Source: Enterobacter sp. SA187 (GTDB lineage: Bacteria; Pseudomonadota; Gammaproteobacteria; Enterobacterales; Enterobacteriaceae). Taken from it: a stretch of 64,000 nucleotides of DNA. The stretch is taken from positions 1,550,001-1,614,000 of the forward strand of contig NZ_CP019113.1 of NCBI RefSeq assembly GCF_001888805.2. Direction: 5' to 3'. Below the pieces are notes generated by a model. That model did no database searches, was not told where the DNA came from, and saw nothing but the letters and a program-made list of their open reading frames with translations. Both the position numbers and the translations under genes were made by a program. Shown here piece by piece: positions 51,159 to 61,013 of the stretch (the stretch's first letter is position 1; the number at the start of each line of letters is the position of its first letter).

Positions 51159-53627
51159 ATGTCACAAGATCCTTTCCAGGACCGCGAAGCTGAAAAGTAC
51201 GCCAACCCTATTCCCAGTCGTGAATTCATTCTCGATCACTTATCCAAACGCGAAAAACCCGCTAACCGCGAAGAACTGGCGGTTGAACTCAATATCGAAG
51301 GCGAAGAACAGCTTGAAGGGCTGCGTCGTCGCCTGCGCGCCATGGAGCGCGACGGGCAACTGGTCTTCACCCGCCGCCAGTGCTATGCGCTGCCGGAGCG
51401 CCTCGACCTGCTGAAAGGCAAGGTAATCGGTCACCGCGACGGCTTCGGCTTCCTGCGCGTGGAAGGCCGTAAAGACGATCTCTATCTCTCTTCTGAACAG
51501 ATGAAAATGTGCATGCACGGCGATATCGTGCTGGCGCAGCCGCTCGGCGCTGACCGTAAAGGTCGCCGCGAAGCGCGTATTGTGCGCGTGCTGGAGCCGC
51601 GTACCGGGCAGATCGTCGGCCGCTACTTCACCGATGCCGGTGTGGGCTTTGTGGTGCCGGATGACAGCCGCCTGAGCTTCGACATCCTTGTGCCGCCGGA
51701 AGAAGTCATGGGCGCGCGCATGGGCTTCGTGGTGGTGGTTGAACTCACCCAGCGTCCGACCCGCCGCACCAAAGCCATTGGTAAAATTGTTGAAGTGCTG
51801 GGCGATAACATGGGCACCAGCATGGCTGTCGACATGGCGCTGCGCACCCACGAAATCCCTTACGTCTGGCCGAAAGCGGTGGAAGACGAGATCGCCAGCC
51901 TCAGCGAACAGGTGCCGGAAGCGGCGAAATCAGGCCGCGTTGACCTGCGTAACCTGCCGCTGGTCACCATCGACGGCGAAGACGCCCGTGACTTCGACGA
52001 TGCGGTTTACTGCGAGAAAAAACGCGGTGGCGGCTGGCGTCTTTGGGTGGCCATTGCCGACGTCAGCTACTACGTGCGCCCTGGCACCGCGCTGGACGAC
52101 GAAGCGCACAACCGCGGCACCTCGGTCTACTTCCCGTCGCAGGTGGTGCCTATGCTGCCGGAAGTGCTCTCCAACGGCCTGTGCTCGCTCAACCCGCAGG
52201 TTGACCGCCTCTGTATGGTCTGCGAGATGACCATCTCCACCAAAGGGCGCTTAACCGGCTACAAATTCTATGAAGCGGTGATGAGCTCCCACGCGCGTCT
52301 GACCTACACCAAGGTCTGGCATATGCTGGAAGGCGATCAGGAGCTGCGTCAGCAGTACGCTCCGCTGGTCAAACACATCGAAGAGCTGCACAACCTCTAC
52401 AAAACCCTGAACCAGGCGCGCGAAGAGCGTGGCGGCATCTCTTTCGAGAGCGAAGAAGCCAAGTTCATCTTCAACGCGGAACGCCGTATTGAGCGCATCG
52501 AGCTGACTGAGCGTAACGACGCCCACAAGCTGATCGAAGAGTGCATGATCCTCGCCAACATCTCGGCGGCGCGTTTTGTCGAGAAAGCGAAAGAACCGGC
52601 GCTGTTCCGTATTCACGATCGTCCGACTAACGAAGCCATCACCTCCTTCCGCTCGGTACTGGCTGAGCTGGGCCTGGAGCTGCCGGGCGGCAGTAAGCCG
52701 GAGCCGGGCGATTACGCGGCGCTGCTGGAATCCATCGCCGATCGTCCCGATCATGAAATGCTGCAAACCATGCTGCTGCGCTCCATGAAACAGGCGATTT
52801 ACGATCCGGAAAACCGCGGTCACTTTGGTCTGGCGCTGCAACAGTATGCGCACTTTACCTCGCCGATCCGTCGTTATCCTGACCTCTCGCTGCACCGCGC
52901 CATCAAATACCTGCTGGCGAAAGAGCAGGGGCACGAAGGCGACAGCACCGAAACCGGCGGCTGGCACTACAGCGTGGAAGCGATGCTGCAACTCGGTCAG
53001 CACTGTTCTATGGCCGAACGTCGCGCCGATGAAGCCACGCGTGACGTCGCCGACTGGCTGAAGTGCGACTTTATGCAGGATCAGGTGGGCAACACCTTCT
53101 CCGGGGTGATTGCCAGCGTCACCGGCTTTGGTTTCTTCGTGCGTCTGAACGAGCTGTTCATCGACGGTCTGGTGCACGTGTCGTCCCTCGACAACGACTA
53201 CTACCGTTTCGACCAGGTTGGTCAGCGTCTGATCGGCGAATCCGGCGGCCAGACCTATCGCCTGGGCGACCGCGTGGAAGTACGTGTGGAAGCGGTCAGC
53301 ATGGACGAGCGTAAAATCGACTTCACGCTGATTTCCAGCGAACGCGCGCCGCGTAACGTCGGCAAAACCGAACGCGAAAAAGCCAAAAAAGGCGCGCCGG
53401 GACGTAACGTCAGCCGTCGTCGTCAGGTGGGCAAAAAAGTGAACTTCGAGCCGGATAGCGCATTCCGTGGCGAAAAAGGCAAATCAAAAGCCAAAGCCAA
53501 AAACCCGGACAGCGCGCAGCCGAAAGCGAAGAAAGAGAAAAAGCCAAAGGCGCCTTCTGCGAAAACGCAAAAAATCGCAGCGGCGACCAAAGCCAAGCGC
53601 GCAGCGAAAAAGAAAGTCGCTGAATAA
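51159..53627 (+). CDS. rnr: Ribonuclease R
   Basis: 822 residues from the ATG at 51159 with GGAGGAA upstream (E. coli 813); an in-frame ATG at 51117 overlapping nsrR is less likely. Order: N-terminal helix-turn-helix, two cold-shock domains, RNB catalytic domain with TIDGEDARDFDDAVYCEKK (metal-binding Asp residues), S1 domain (GVIASVTGFGFFVRLNELFI), and a Lys/Ala-rich tail slightly longer than in E. coli. It degrades structured RNA and helps quality control of tmRNA, rRNA and mRNA. In K-12 rlmB follows; here the new block starts. Confidence 0.98.
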   Translation: MSQDPFQDREAEKYANPIPSREFILDHLSKREKPANREELAVELNIEGEEQLEGLRRRLRAMERDGQLVFTRRQCYALPERLDLLKGKVIGHRDGFGFLRVEGRKDDLYLSSEQMKMCMHGDIVLAQPLGADRKGRREARIVRVLEPRTGQIVGRYFTDAGVGFVVPDDSRLSFDILVPPEEVMGARMGFVVVVELTQRPTRRTKAIGKIVEVLGDNMGTSMAVDMALRTHEIPYVWPKAVEDEIASLSEQVPEAAKSGRVDLRNLPLVTIDGEDARDFDDAVYCEKKRGGGWRLWVAIADVSYYVRPGTALDDEAHNRGTSVYFPSQVVPMLPEVLSNGLCSLNPQVDRLCMVCEMTISTKGRLTGYKFYEAVMSSHARLTYTKVWHMLEGDQELRQQYAPLVKHIEELHNLYKTLNQAREERGGISFESEEAKFIFNAERRIERIELTERNDAHKLIEECMILANISAARFVEKAKEPALFRIHDRPTNEAITSFRSVLAELGLELPGGSKPEPGDYAALLESIADRPDHEMLQTMLLRSMKQAIYDPENRGHFGLALQQYAHFTSPIRRYPDLSLHRAIKYLLAKEQGHEGDSTETGGWHYSVEAMLQLGQHCSMAERRADEATRDVADWLKCDFMQDQVGNTFSGVIASVTGFGFFVRLNELFIDGLVHVSSLDNDYYRFDQVGQRLIGESGGQTYRLGDRVEVRVEAVSMDERKIDFTLISSERAPRNVGKTEREKAKKGAPGRNVSRRRQVGKKVNFEPDSAFRGEKGKSKAKAKNPDSAQPKAKKEKKPKAPSAKTQKIAAATKAKRAAKKKVAE

Positions 53628-53649
53628 CGCAGCCTCTGCACAATAAATA

Positions 53650-53681
53650 AAAGCCTCTTATAATAAGGGGCTTTTTTTTAT
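53650..53681 (+). terminator. Terminator after rnr
   Basis: AAGCCTCTTA-TAA-TAAGGGGCTT with a run of eight T. It separates nsrR-rnr from the accessory block. Confidence 0.9.
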
Positions 53682-53804
53682 TTTCGCGGTTAGTTAATTT
53701 TCAGCAATAGATATTTATTATTTGTCATTAGGCTCAAAGCCCGGCGGTGTAGAGTAGCTCAATAATTATTATTTTGCTGATGAGCAAATTCTCAAGGAGC
53801 TACT

Positions 53805-54806
53805 ATGCATCTGGCCCGTTTTCCGCGCCTCTCGTTAGGTCATTTCCCCACGCCGCTCGAACCTTTAGATAATCTGAGTAAATTACTGGGCGGACCGAAA
53901 ATATGGATCAAGCGCGATGACGCCACCGGACTTGCCACCGGGGGAAATAAAACCCGCAAACTGGAATTTTTGCTCGCCGACGCGCTGCAAAAAAACGCCG
54001 ATGTGATTATTACCCAGGGCGCAACCCAGTCGAATCACGTGCGTCAGACTATTGCCGGCGCGGCAAAATTAGGCTTACAGGCGAAAGTGCTGCTCGAAAA
54101 GCGCGTCACCGATTTCGGCGAAGATTACCAGCGATCCGGTAACGTTTTGCTTGATGAACTGCTCGGCGGCGAGATAGTCGCCCATCTGCCGGGCGGCACC
54201 GACATGCAGCAGGCGATGGACGACTATGCCGCCACGCTGCGCGAACAGGGCTTTAACCCTTATGTCATCCCCGGCGGCGGCTCTAACCCCATAGGCGCGC
54301 TGGGCTACGTGGCCTGTGCCGAAGAGCTGCTTTACCAGTCCTCCCAATTACGCTTACGCATCGATCACGTGGTGCACGCCACCGGCAGCACCGGCACCCA
54401 GGCGGGCCTTGTCGCCGGGTTTACTGCGACCAATAGCCATGTGCCCGTGCTCGGCATCAGCGTGCGCGCGCCGAAAGAGAAGCAGGAAGAGAACGTATGG
54501 AACCTGGCCTCCCGCACCCTTGCGCTGCTGGGTGTGGCGGGCGAGCTGCCGCGTAACCGGGTGGTTGCCAACAGCGATTACGTGGGCGACGGCTACGGTT
54601 TACCTACTGACGGCATGACAGAAGCGCTGCGCCTGCTGGCACGTCACGAAGGCATTCTGCTGGATCCGGTCTATTCCGGGAAAGGCTTTGCCGGGCTGGT
54701 GGATCTGATCCGCAACGGTCATTTCCGTCAGGACGAAAACGTGGTCTTTATCCACACCGGCGGTTCGGCGGGTCTGTTTGGTTATCGTCAGGTGCTGGAA
54801 AAATGA
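53805..54806 (+). CDS. PLP-dependent D-cysteine desulfhydrase / cysteate sulfo-lyase-like enzyme
   Basis: 333 residues, about the family size (E. coli DcyD 328). ATGGNKTRKLEFLLADAL holds the PLP lysine. QGATQSNHVRQT follows, with the Ser and Asn seen in D-cysteine desulfhydrase and ACC deaminase, and TGSTGTQAG binds the cofactor phosphate; HTGGSAGLFGY is near the end. This family releases sulfide and pyruvate from D-cysteine, or sulfite from L-cysteate (CuyA); the sequence is too divergent from DcyD to choose. AAGGAG precedes the start. It opens a co-directional block with transporters; the racemase-like gene overlaps its end by 4 bp. Confidence 0.8.
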   Translation: MHLARFPRLSLGHFPTPLEPLDNLSKLLGGPKIWIKRDDATGLATGGNKTRKLEFLLADALQKNADVIITQGATQSNHVRQTIAGAAKLGLQAKVLLEKRVTDFGEDYQRSGNVLLDELLGGEIVAHLPGGTDMQQAMDDYAATLREQGFNPYVIPGGGSNPIGALGYVACAEELLYQSSQLRLRIDHVVHATGSTGTQAGLVAGFTATNSHVPVLGISVRAPKEKQEENVWNLASRTLALLGVAGELPRNRVVANSDYVGDGYGLPTDGMTEALRLLARHEGILLDPVYSGKGFAGLVDLIRNGHFRQDENVVFIHTGGSAGLFGYRQVLEK

Positions 54807-55519
54807 CACCCTTCCTGCTCGGCGTGCTGGGCGGCATGGGGCCGCTGGCGACGGTGGATTTTATGGCAAAGCTGCTGGAGGCCACGCCTGCGCAGCGCGA
54901 TCAGCAGCAGATCCCGGTGCTGGCGTGGAACGTGCCGCAGATCGCCGACCGGCAACAGGCGCTGGCGGGCACAGGCCCGTCGCCCTTGCCACAGTTGCTC
55001 AACGGTATCAAAACGTTAAACGCCGCAGGGGCGAGCCACATCGCCATCCCCTGTAACACCGCCCATCACTGGTTTGCGGCGTTGCAGGCGGCAAGCGCCG
55101 CGCCGCTGGTGCATATCGTTGAGGCCACCCTCACGCAGATCCGCCCTGAGCACGCCACGCGCGTTGGGGTGATCGCCACCAAAGGCACGCTCGACGCAGG
55201 CTGGTATCAGCAGGGGCTGCGCCGTCTGGGCATCACGCCGGTGCTGCCCGACACTCATGAGCTGGAAAAGCTGTTTGTACCGGGCTGCTACGCGGTTAAA
55301 CGCGGTGCGCTGCGTGAAGGCGGCGAGTTACTGGCGCGCCAGGCGCAGGCGCTGGTTGAACGCGGGGCGCAGCAATTAATCCTCGCCTGCACCGAAGTGC
55401 CGGTCGCCCTGAAGGCCATTGACTCCCCCTTTCTTTCCCACGCCGTCGATCCGGCGCAGGCGCTGGCGGAGCGCTGTTCCGCCCTCTGGCAGGATTATCG
55501 CCATTCCTGTTGTGAATAA
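54803..55519 (+). CDS. Asp/Glu/hydantoin racemase-family protein
   Basis: 238 residues. GVLGGMGPLATVDFMAKLLE at the start, IPCNTAHHW in the middle and ILACTEVPVALK near the end place the paired catalytic Cys of the PLP-independent aspartate/glutamate racemases (YgeA/RacX type). The start overlaps the lyase stop (ATGA). It probably interconverts D and L forms of the amino acid used by that lyase; the true substrate is not known. Confidence 0.8.
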   Translation: MTPFLLGVLGGMGPLATVDFMAKLLEATPAQRDQQQIPVLAWNVPQIADRQQALAGTGPSPLPQLLNGIKTLNAAGASHIAIPCNTAHHWFAALQAASAAPLVHIVEATLTQIRPEHATRVGVIATKGTLDAGWYQQGLRRLGITPVLPDTHELEKLFVPGCYAVKRGALREGGELLARQAQALVERGAQQLILACTEVPVALKAIDSPFLSHAVDPAQALAERCSALWQDYRHSCCE

Positions 55520-55609
55520 ATGCTTAGCAATAATCCGTATAAATAAATCAACGCCGGCTGAATATACTGGTCGGGCGCTAAATAATTAATTTCCTCACAG
55601 GATAATAAA

Positions 55610-56617
55610 ATGAAAAAAAGTCTCTGCTTATTACTGGCAGCGGGTAGCTTATGGTCGCAGATTTCTTTTGCCGCCACGCCGGAAGAAGTCCGTATTGCTT
55701 ATAGCGGCGGTTCGCAGGTATTAATGCTGGCAAAAGCCGATGGTTCGCTTGATAAAGCGTTAAACAGCAAAGTGAAATGGGTGCAATTTGCTTCCGGAGC
55801 CGATGCATTAACCTATTTCGCCAGTAATGCTATTGATATTGCCAATTTTGGCTCCAGCCCGGCGACGGCGGGTATTGTGCGTAAATTACCGGTGGAAATA
55901 ATCGGCGTGTCCGGCGTGATCGCCAGCTACGAACGCTTAATCGGCAAAGAGGGCATCACCCGCATTAATGATATTGAAGGCAAACGTGTGGGCTATCCGC
56001 CAAACTCCACCGCGCAATATGCGCTGGAGGCGGCGATCAGCGTCAACAAACTCGACCGCAGTAAAATTACCCTGTTGCCATTGCGTCCGGCGGAAATGGT
56101 TGCCGCATGGAAGCGGGGCGATATTGACGCGGGCTACGTCTGGGCGCCCTTCGCCCAGGAGCTGGAGTCAGCTGGCGGGCACCAGGTGTTCGCCACCAAA
56201 GATCTGCAACAGGCGGGCTACCTGATCTACAACAACTATGTGGTGCGTAAAGCCTTTGCCGAACAGTACCCGGAGGTGGTCAGCGCCTTCCTGCGCGTGC
56301 ATCAGGAAAAGGTCAATGAGTTCAAAAAAGATCCTGAACGTGCCGCCGCCATCGTGGCGAAAGAAGTGGGCGCGCCTGTGACCACCGCCGCCAATACGCT
56401 GGGCGGTCTGGAATACCCGACGCTGAGCGAACAGGGCACCGCCGCCTGGCTGGGCGACGGTACGCACAGCACCGACAGCGGCATCGGCAAAGCGCTGACC
56501 AAAACCTCAAACTTCCTCGCCGGAATTGGCGAGATCCGCAAGCGTGACATCCCCGCGAACTGGGACGCGGCCATCAACTCCCGTTACCTTCGCGATGCGG
56601 CGGTGAACGCAAAATGA
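55610..56617 (+). CDS. Periplasmic binding protein, TauA/SsuA-like
   Basis: 335 residues. Signal peptide ends SFAA. EEVRIAYSGGSQVLMLAKAD, GADALTYFASNAIDIANFGS and PPNSTAQYALEAAI match the sulfonate/nitrate-binding family (TauA, SsuA, NMT1-like). GYVWAPFAQELE is also typical. A 90-bp AT-rich gap separates it from the racemase gene and could hold a second promoter. The permease overlaps its end by 4 bp. The ligand is unknown; taurine, cysteate or another organic sulfonate or amine is possible. Confidence 0.83.
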   Translation: MKKSLCLLLAAGSLWSQISFAATPEEVRIAYSGGSQVLMLAKADGSLDKALNSKVKWVQFASGADALTYFASNAIDIANFGSSPATAGIVRKLPVEIIGVSGVIASYERLIGKEGITRINDIEGKRVGYPPNSTAQYALEAAISVNKLDRSKITLLPLRPAEMVAAWKRGDIDAGYVWAPFAQELESAGGHQVFATKDLQQAGYLIYNNYVVRKAFAEQYPEVVSAFLRVHQEKVNEFKKDPERAAAIVAKEVGAPVTTAANTLGGLEYPTLSEQGTAAWLGDGTHSTDSGIGKALTKTSNFLAGIGEIRKRDIPANWDAAINSRYLRDAAVNAK

Positions 56618-57384
56618 GAGTAAGTCAGCACATCGCCATCAGCGTGCTGTCGGTGGCGATCTTTTTTATCCTCTGGCAGGTGGCGGCGACCCGGCAATGG
56701 GTGGATCCGCTGCTGCTGCCGTCGCTGACGGACATCGGTCTGACCACGGAAGAGCTGCTCGCTGACGGTTACCGGCAGGTTCCGCTCTGGCAGCATATCG
56801 TCGTCAGTCTCGCGCGGGCGCTCAGCGCCTTTGCGGTGGCGATTGTGATCGGTATTCCGCTCGGCCTGTTGATGGGCCTGTCCGACGGGCTGGCGGCAGT
56901 GCTTAACCCCTTCGTGCAGTTTCTGCGTCCGCTGCCGAAAATCGCGCTGATCCCGCTGGCGGTGGTATGGCTCGGCATCGGTGAAAGCTCGAAATTCTTT
57001 CTGATTTTCATCGCCACCTTCCTCAGCGTGGTGGTGGGGGCCAGCGCGGCGGTGGAGCGCATTGGTCGCTCGCGCATTCGCGTGGCGCAGACCCTCGGCG
57101 CTTCCCGACAACAAATTTTCCTGCGCGTGGTGTTGCCGGACGCGCTGCCGGATCTGTTTACCACCGTCAGGCTGTCGATTGGCATTGGCTGGACGTCGCT
57201 GATCGCCGCCGAAATGGTCGCCGCCAGCTCTGGTCTGGGCTGGATGGTGATCAACGCCAGCTCTTACTTACGCACCGATATCGTCATGCTGGGCATCCTG
57301 CTGCTCGGCGGCATTGGCTATCTCCTTGATTTACTTATCCTCGGCCTGCAACGCGTGTTTGTGCCCTGGGCAGGAAAAGAATAA
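56614..57384 (+). CDS. ABC transporter permease, TauC/SsuC-like
   Basis: 256 residues with about six transmembrane helices. The cytoplasmic EAA-like loop is AQTLGASRQQIFLRVVLPDA, contacting the ATPase. Overlaps the binding-protein gene by 4 bp, and the ATPase start codon shares one base with its stop. Part of the TauABC-like importer. Confidence 0.9.
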   Translation: MRVSQHIAISVLSVAIFFILWQVAATRQWVDPLLLPSLTDIGLTTEELLADGYRQVPLWQHIVVSLARALSAFAVAIVIGIPLGLLMGLSDGLAAVLNPFVQFLRPLPKIALIPLAVVWLGIGESSKFFLIFIATFLSVVVGASAAVERIGRSRIRVAQTLGASRQQIFLRVVLPDALPDLFTTVRLSIGIGWTSLIAAEMVAASSGLGWMVINASSYLRTDIVMLGILLLGGIGYLLDLLILGLQRVFVPWAGKE

Positions 57385-58163
57385 TGACTATACAGATTGC
57401 GCTGGAGCAGGTGTCCCTGCAATTTGCGGCGAAACCGCATCCCTTTACCGTGCTGGAAGACGTCTCCCTGTCGCTTGCGAAGGGCGAATTTGTGGTGCTG
57501 TTGGGGCCGTCGGGCTGCGGCAAATCCACCATTCTTAATCTTGTGGCCGGCTTTACCCGGCCTGACCGCGGGCGGGTTCTGAGCGGCGGCGAGCCGGTAC
57601 GCAAGCCCGGGCCTTCCCGCGGGATGATTTTCCAGCAGCCGAATCTGTTCCCCTGGCTGTCGGTGCTGGATAACGTCACCTTTGGCCCGCGCCTCGGCAG
57701 CCACCGCAAAGACGACGTGAACGCGAAGGCGCTGGACTGGCTGGCCCGCGTCGGGCTGAAAGGCTTTGAACATCACGCCCCCTGGCAGTTGTCGGGCGGC
57801 ATGAAACAGCGCGTGGCGCTGGCGCGCGCCTGGCTGCCGGAACCGGAAGTGCTGCTGCTTGACGAGCCGTTTGGCGCGCTTGACGCCCAGACGCGCCTGA
57901 TGATGCAGGAATTGCTGCGCAACGCCTGGCTGGAAACGGACACCACGCTGCTGTTTGTCACCCACGACGTGGAAGAAGCGCTGTTCCTCGCCGATCGCAT
58001 CCTGATCATGTCGGCAAAACCCGGCAAGATCGTGGAAGAAATTGTCAGTCCCTTCGGTCGCGAGCGCGACATTGAATCCCTGGTGGAACACCCGCGCTAC
58101 GGCGAAATCAAGCATCACGTTCTGCATCGCGTCCGTCAGGAGGCAAAGCGTCATCTGAGTTAA
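57384..58163 (+). CDS. ABC transporter ATP-binding protein, TauB/SsuB-like
   Basis: 259 residues. Walker A GPSGCGKSTIL, signature LSGGMKQRVALARAW, Walker B VLLLDEPFGALD, and the switch His in VTHDVEEAL are all intact. It powers import by the permease at 56614. Confidence 0.92.
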   Translation: MTIQIALEQVSLQFAAKPHPFTVLEDVSLSLAKGEFVVLLGPSGCGKSTILNLVAGFTRPDRGRVLSGGEPVRKPGPSRGMIFQQPNLFPWLSVLDNVTFGPRLGSHRKDDVNAKALDWLARVGLKGFEHHAPWQLSGGMKQRVALARAWLPEPEVLLLDEPFGALDAQTRLMMQELLRNAWLETDTTLLFVTHDVEEALFLADRILIMSAKPGKIVEEIVSPFGRERDIESLVEHPRYGEIKHHVLHRVRQEAKRHLS

Positions 58164-58200
58164 CCCCTTCATCAACCGACATCACAAAAAGGTGGAAGCA

Positions 58201-59418
58201 ATGAGCATTAGCGAGTTAACCGCACGACTGGAACAGAGCCTTAATCAACACCGCGACGAGTACATCGCCATCTCAAAAGATATTCATGCGCACCCGGAAA
58301 CCGGTAACAATGAATATTACGCCAGCGGCCTGCTGACGGCGCTGCTGGCGAAAAATGGCTTTACCGTCACGGCCAACGTCGCCGGTCACGAAACCGCCTT
58401 CTATGCGGTAAAAGAGAGCGGCAGGCCAGGGCCGACCATTGCTTATCTCGCCGAATTTGATGCGCTGATCGATATCGGCCACGCCTGTGGACATAACATC
58501 ATCGGCGTTTCCAGCATCGCCGCCGCCATTGCCCTGAGCCAGACGCTGGATAAAACCGGCGGCAAAGTCGTGGTGCTGGGCACGCCTGCGGAAGAGGGCG
58601 GGCTGCGGGGTAAAGGTGGACCGAATGGCAACGTGAAAGCCCGCTTTGTTGAGCACGGATTCCTGCGGGATGTAGACGCGGCGATGATGGTGCATCCGGG
58701 TGGCAGAACGCGTCTGACCGGGCCGTTCCTTGCCAATAACCATCTCTACTTCCACTTTTATGGAAAACCCTCCCATGCGGGCAGCTCGCCGCACAAAGGG
58801 GTCAACGCGCTGGACGCGCTGGTGCTGCTCTATAACGGCATCAGCGTGCTGCGCCAGCAACTGCCGGACGGCGTGCGCGTCCATGGCATCATCACTAATG
58901 GCGGCCAGGCGCCGAACGTGATCCCTGAATACGCCTCGGCGCATTTTTATATCCGCGCGGAAAGCCGTGAGGCCGTTGAAGCGCTGGAGCCACGCATCCG
59001 GGCGATTGCCGAGGGCGCTGCGCTGGCGACCGGCGCGACGGTAAAAATTGAACATCAGGTCGGCCCGCGGGATTTCAACATCAATGACACGCTGAATAAC
59101 CTGTTTCTTGAAGAGTTCACGGCAGTGGGCGAACCGGTCGATCTCAGCGCCAAAGAGGGCAAAGGATCGACGGACGTCGGCGACATCAGCCATGCAGTGC
59201 CCACTGCGCATCCGTCCATCAAGATTGGCCCGGACGATTTGATCGGCCACACGGTCGCCTTCCGCGAAGCCGCCAACTCTGAAAAAGGGTACGAAGCCTT
59301 AATCACCGGGGCGCTGGTGCTGGCGCGCGCCGGGCTGCGGCTGCTCACCGAGCCTGCGCTGCTTCAGGCGGCGAAGGATGAATTTGCCGGACGACCTACC
59401 ACCTCAAACGCGGCCTGA
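58201..59418 (+). CDS. M20-family amidohydrolase
   Basis: 405 residues from the ATG at 58201, with AGGTGG upstream (the frame can also begin at a GTG at 58192). Metal-binding and catalytic blocks: DIHAHPETGNNEY, EFDALIDIGHACGHNIIG (HACGHN) and GTPAEEGGLRGKGG. A dimerisation domain starts near FYGKPSHAGSSPH. It most resembles the AbgB/PM20D2 and N-acyl-amino-acid hydrolases, which split an amide bond to give a free amino acid. No signal peptide, so it acts in the cytoplasm, after import by either transporter of the block. Confidence 0.87.
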   Translation: MSISELTARLEQSLNQHRDEYIAISKDIHAHPETGNNEYYASGLLTALLAKNGFTVTANVAGHETAFYAVKESGRPGPTIAYLAEFDALIDIGHACGHNIIGVSSIAAAIALSQTLDKTGGKVVVLGTPAEEGGLRGKGGPNGNVKARFVEHGFLRDVDAAMMVHPGGRTRLTGPFLANNHLYFHFYGKPSHAGSSPHKGVNALDALVLLYNGISVLRQQLPDGVRVHGIITNGGQAPNVIPEYASAHFYIRAESREAVEALEPRIRAIAEGAALATGATVKIEHQVGPRDFNINDTLNNLFLEEFTAVGEPVDLSAKEGKGSTDVGDISHAVPTAHPSIKIGPDDLIGHTVAFREAANSEKGYEALITGALVLARAGLRLLTEPALLQAAKDEFAGRPTTSNAA

Positions 59419-59441
59419 TCGCCACCGGAGCCAGAAAAACA

Positions 59442-61001
59442 ATGAAAATGACATTCTCTGCCGCCGCACTGCTGCTGGCGGCGGCTTTACCCTGGGGAAG
59501 CGCACTGGCCGAAGCCGTGAACCGTAATGCGACGCTGAACATCGCCTATGGTAACCGGCCCGGCACTCTCGATCCGTATCTCACCACCAATAACGCCACC
59601 TCTGATGTGGATCGCCATATCTTTGAAGAGCTGTTCACCATCAACGATAAGTTTGAGCCGGTGCCGGATCTGGTGGCGTCCTATACGCTGAGTGACGATC
59701 GCAAAACCTACACCTTCGTGCTGCGCGACGACGTGAAGTTCCACGATGGTCAGCCGCTCACCGCCGATGACGTGGTGGCTTCCATGACGCGCTGGCTGGC
59801 GGTATCGACGCAGGGTAAAGCTAACCTGCCGGGGGCGCAGTTCAGCAAGGTGGACGACAAAACCGTGCGCCTCACGCTGCCGGAGCCTTCGCTAATCGCC
59901 CTTAACGTGCTGGCGGACGTGAAAAACATCGCCGCCATCATGCCCAAACGCCTGATCGACCAGGCCAACAGCAGCAAAAAACCGGTCACCGAGCTTATCG
60001 GTACCGGGCCATACAAACTCGCGGAGTTTAAACAGGGCGAGTATTTACATCTGACGCGCTATGACGGCTTTGTGTCGCGCAAAGAGCCGTCCAGCGGACT
60101 TTCCGGCGCTAAGCCAGCCAACGTAAAAGACATCTGGTTCCGCTATATCACCGATGAATCCACGCGGCTGGCCGGAGCGATGACCGGCGAATACGACATT
60201 GTGTTTAACCTGCCGAAAGACAATATCGATGCCCTTACCAACGCGCCGGATCTGAGCCTGGCGCGGCCCGAAAGCGGCGGTTCGCTGATCACCTATCTGT
60301 TCAACAAACAGCAAGGGCCGTTCGCTGACCTAAAGCTTAGACAGGCGTTTAACCTCGCGCTCGACGTGCACCAGACGCTGCTGGCGGGCTACAGCGATCC
60401 GCGTTTCTTTAAAGAAGATCCGTCGCTGGGATTCCCGAATCAGGTGGACTGGTACAGCGAGGCGGGCAAGCCATTCTGGAACCAGCATAAACTCGAGGAG
60501 GCTCGCAAACTGGTTAAAGAATCCGGTTATAAGGGCGAAGAAGTGGTGATTATCGCCACCAAAGAGTATGCAGAGCTGTATAACCTGGCGATTGTCGCCC
60601 AGCAGGTGCTGAAACAGATCGGCGTCAAATCCCGGCTGGACGTCTACGACTGGCCGACGGTACTGCAACGCCGTCAGGATCCGAAGAACTTCGATCTGTG
60701 TGCGCTGGAGTTCTCCATGCGTCAGGTGCTGCACCAGTATCCCTTCCTCGACTCCCGGGCGAAGTTTCCGGGTCTGAGCAACAGTCAGGAAATCGATGCG
60801 GCGCTTGATGGCATCAAGCAGGCGGCATCGCTGAAAGAAGCGCGGCCACTGGTGGATAAACTGAACGTGCTGACCTGGCAGTATCTGCCGGTTATCGTGC
60901 TTGGTCATACCACGCCTGAGCCGGTCGCCCTGAAGAAAAACGTGCACGGCTACCATGATCTGATTGGGCCGGTGCTGTGGAATGTTACCGTCACGCCGTA
61001 A
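59442..61001 (+). CDS. Periplasmic peptide-binding protein (SBP_bac_5, DppA-like)
   Basis: 519 residues. Signal peptide ends SALA. NATLNIAYGNRPGTLDPYLT is the N-terminal lobe start, and VKFHDGQPLTADDVVASMTR is the family's hallmark. It is 23 bp downstream of the amidohydrolase and directly before the permeases. The family binds di- and oligopeptides, but also nickel, glutathione and opines, so the ligand is open. Confidence 0.9.
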   Translation: MKMTFSAAALLLAAALPWGSALAEAVNRNATLNIAYGNRPGTLDPYLTTNNATSDVDRHIFEELFTINDKFEPVPDLVASYTLSDDRKTYTFVLRDDVKFHDGQPLTADDVVASMTRWLAVSTQGKANLPGAQFSKVDDKTVRLTLPEPSLIALNVLADVKNIAAIMPKRLIDQANSSKKPVTELIGTGPYKLAEFKQGEYLHLTRYDGFVSRKEPSSGLSGAKPANVKDIWFRYITDESTRLAGAMTGEYDIVFNLPKDNIDALTNAPDLSLARPESGGSLITYLFNKQQGPFADLKLRQAFNLALDVHQTLLAGYSDPRFFKEDPSLGFPNQVDWYSEAGKPFWNQHKLEEARKLVKESGYKGEEVVIIATKEYAELYNLAIVAQQVLKQIGVKSRLDVYDWPTVLQRRQDPKNFDLCALEFSMRQVLHQYPFLDSRAKFPGLSNSQEIDAALDGIKQAASLKEARPLVDKLNVLTWQYLPVIVLGHTTPEPVALKKNVHGYHDLIGPVLWNVTVTP

Positions 61002-61013
61002 CCGGAGACGTCT